A stretch of 64,000 nt of DNA from Bdellovibrio bacteriovorus str. Tiberius (GTDB taxonomy: Bacteria; Bdellovibrionota; Bdellovibrionia; Bdellovibrionales; Bdellovibrionaceae), in contig NC_019567.1 of assembly GCF_000317895.1 (NCBI RefSeq), positions 3,410,001 through 3,474,000 on the forward strand, written 5' to 3'. Position numbers and translations under genes: made by a program. A model generated the notes under the pieces. That model was not told the DNA's origin. It saw nothing but the letters and a program-made list of their open reading frames with translations, and searched no databases. Shown in pieces: positions 62,926 to 64,000 of this stretch. Positions within the stretch are counted from its first letter, which is position 1. Each line of letters starts with the position of its first letter.

Positions 62926-62950
62926 TCCTATTGAGAAAGGAGAACAAAAC

Positions 62951-64000
62951 ATGAAAAAAGTCATTCTTGCGCAAACAATCATAATGACTGTTTTGATGGG
63001 TTGTTCTTTCTCGAAAGATCAAAACAAACCAGCCGCGCCGTCTGAAACGCCGTTGGCCCAGTCAGCCAAAACCCCTGAGAACGCCTTCCAAAAACTTATT
63101 CTTGAAGCTGAACTTCATGACCTGAAGGACGCCATTCAAACCAAGTCCCAAGCCGATCTAAATCAGAATTTTCCAGATGGCAGCACGCCATTGGAAAATG
63201 CAGCCTTGCGTGGTGACGTTGAAGTCATCCGGCACCTGGCTCAGTTGGGCGCCTCACCATTCGTGGCCAATACCACAACCAAGAAGTCTTTGTATCAGGA
63301 AGTCGGCACTCTAAAATTAGAACAAAAGAAACCAAGCTCCTTAGAGCTGTTTAAGTACCACGCTCTCAGGGCGGGCATATCACGGTCCAAATCGCAAATT
63401 CGAAGTCTTCTTAAGAGCAGGTCCTTTGAAGAGCTGCTGACTTTTGTCATCACCAATCAGACTCCGGCCTCCGAGGTGATACCCGCAATCACGCGTGGAT
63501 ATCGCGACCATGAAATTCCTTTGGCCATAATAGAAAAGCTTATTAAAGCTCCCTCCATGCAAAATGACGAGCTATTTGAAAGGCTGGTCAAAGATGCTTC
63601 TTATATTCTGCTTGACGAGCTTGATACCCAGCTAAATAAGGCTCTTCCGCACTTCGCTTTGGCAGAGTTTATATCTGGCAAAATGCCGAATAAATTCCAT
63701 GGATATTGGCACTATAGCGATAAAGAAGACCGCACCTACTTTGTAAATCCATCGCTTTTGCTCTGGTGGCGAAATATCAAGTATCCAGCCAGACACGAGA
63801 ACTTCAGCACTTATCTGCAAAAAATCACACGTTTTCCGGAGGCACTGGCCACAATCTATTGCCCGGGAAAGTGTAAAACTATCGACGAAGCAAAATTCTC
63901 GATTACTATCGATGAACTCCGCAACGACGAAAACTTTTGGGGCAACACCATCCTCAATGATTCATTGGCAGAGGCCAGCGGAGACTTCTGGAACCCGGAG
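62951..64000 (+). CDS. ankyrin-repeat lipoprotein (3' end outside the window)
   Basis: The frame is open from the ATG at 62951 (AAGGAG upstream) to the window edge, 350 codons. The lipoprotein signal is TIIMTVLMGC (lipobox L-M-G-C). An ankyrin-type unit is seen at about residues 75-105 (DGSTPLENAALRGDVEVIRH, LAQLGASPF). The rest is helical and unrecognised. The gene continues beyond the window, so its full size and C-terminal domains are unknown. Confidence 0.75.
   Translation, partial: MKKVILAQTIIMTVLMGCSFSKDQNKPAAPSETPLAQSAKTPENAFQKLILEAELHDLKDAIQTKSQADLNQNFPDGSTPLENAALRGDVEVIRHLAQLGASPFVANTTTKKSLYQEVGTLKLEQKKPSSLELFKYHALRAGISRSKSQIRSLLKSRSFEELLTFVITNQTPASEVIPAITRGYRDHEIPLAIIEKLIKAPSMQNDELFERLVKDASYILLDELDTQLNKALPHFALAEFISGKMPNKFHGYWHYSDKEDRTYFVNPSLLLWWRNIKYPARHENFSTYLQKITRFPEALATIYCPGKCKTIDEAKFSITIDELRNDENFWGNTILNDSLAEASGDFWNPE

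Noticed and set aside
1-64000. CRISPR arrays, tRNA or rRNA genes
   Set aside because: No regularly spaced repeats, cloverleaf-like segments or rRNA signatures were seen in the intergenic regions; the only tandem array is coding.

Overview
The window reads as a chromosome segment of a Bdellovibrio-like predatory bacterium (Bdellovibrionota). This is an inference from content, not a database match: a long fliL-to-fliA flagellar export operon, a flagellin and a chemoreceptor, a scattered Tad/Flp pilus locus, many Sec-secreted proteins and lipoproteins of unknown function, a YkuD-type L,D-transpeptidase, and moderate GC with good Shine-Dalgarno sites. No rRNA, tRNA or CRISPR array was seen.

Layout. 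1-770: the 3' end of an alpha/beta hydrolase gene and a small membrane protein. 769-13,487 (minus strand, visibly AT-richer than the rest): an accessory block. A secreted Rhs/YD-repeat protein is split by an IS3-family element (8507-9788) that left a 4-5 bp target duplication. It is followed by two small genes placed like immunity genes, then by three adjacent secreted paralogs. These three share one N-terminal module but end in different domains: TIG-PKD, a seven-bladed RCC1 propeller, and Calx-beta-like repeats. This block is the most unusual part of the window. 13,760-18,568: housekeeping genes (an RlmI-like rRNA methyltransferase, a phytase-like esterase, a Rieske oxygenase, folD). 18,666-28,795: Tad/Flp genes in two clusters (flp pilin, TadE-like proteins and a CpaB-like protein; then the secretin and the CpaF ATPase). 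Between them lie an amidohydrolase, a Gly/Met-rich repeat protein and a receiver-kinase hybrid. 28,835-34,834: hypothetical genes, aspS, a PHA-granule-type protein and an RpoH sigma factor with a long basic N-terminal extension.

35,067-35,231 is a 54-residue Arg/Ser/Gln/Glu-rich gene with its own palindrome, Shine-Dalgarno and terminator. 35,383-46,161 (minus strand) is one flagellar operon: fliL-fliM-fliN-fliO-fliP-fliQ-fliR-flhB-flhA-flhF-flhG-fliA. It builds the C-ring/switch and the export gate, sets pole placement and number, and makes the sigma factor for late genes. Late-class targets lie further along: a chemoreceptor at 56,237 with a plausible sigma-28 promoter, and a flagellin at 57,731-58,564. 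46,386-64,000 is a mixture: two CsbD-like stress proteins, a GIY-YIG-like protein, an L,D-transpeptidase, an inositol-monophosphatase-family enzyme, a SPOR protein, beta-barrel-like proteins, a zinc-metalloprotease-like lipoprotein, a UvrD/PcrA helicase, a serine hydrolase of the class C beta-lactamase fold, a KamA-type radical SAM enzyme, and at the right edge a truncated ankyrin-repeat lipoprotein.

The annotation rests on reading translations and motifs only. Family names are by recognition, and residue positions are approximate.
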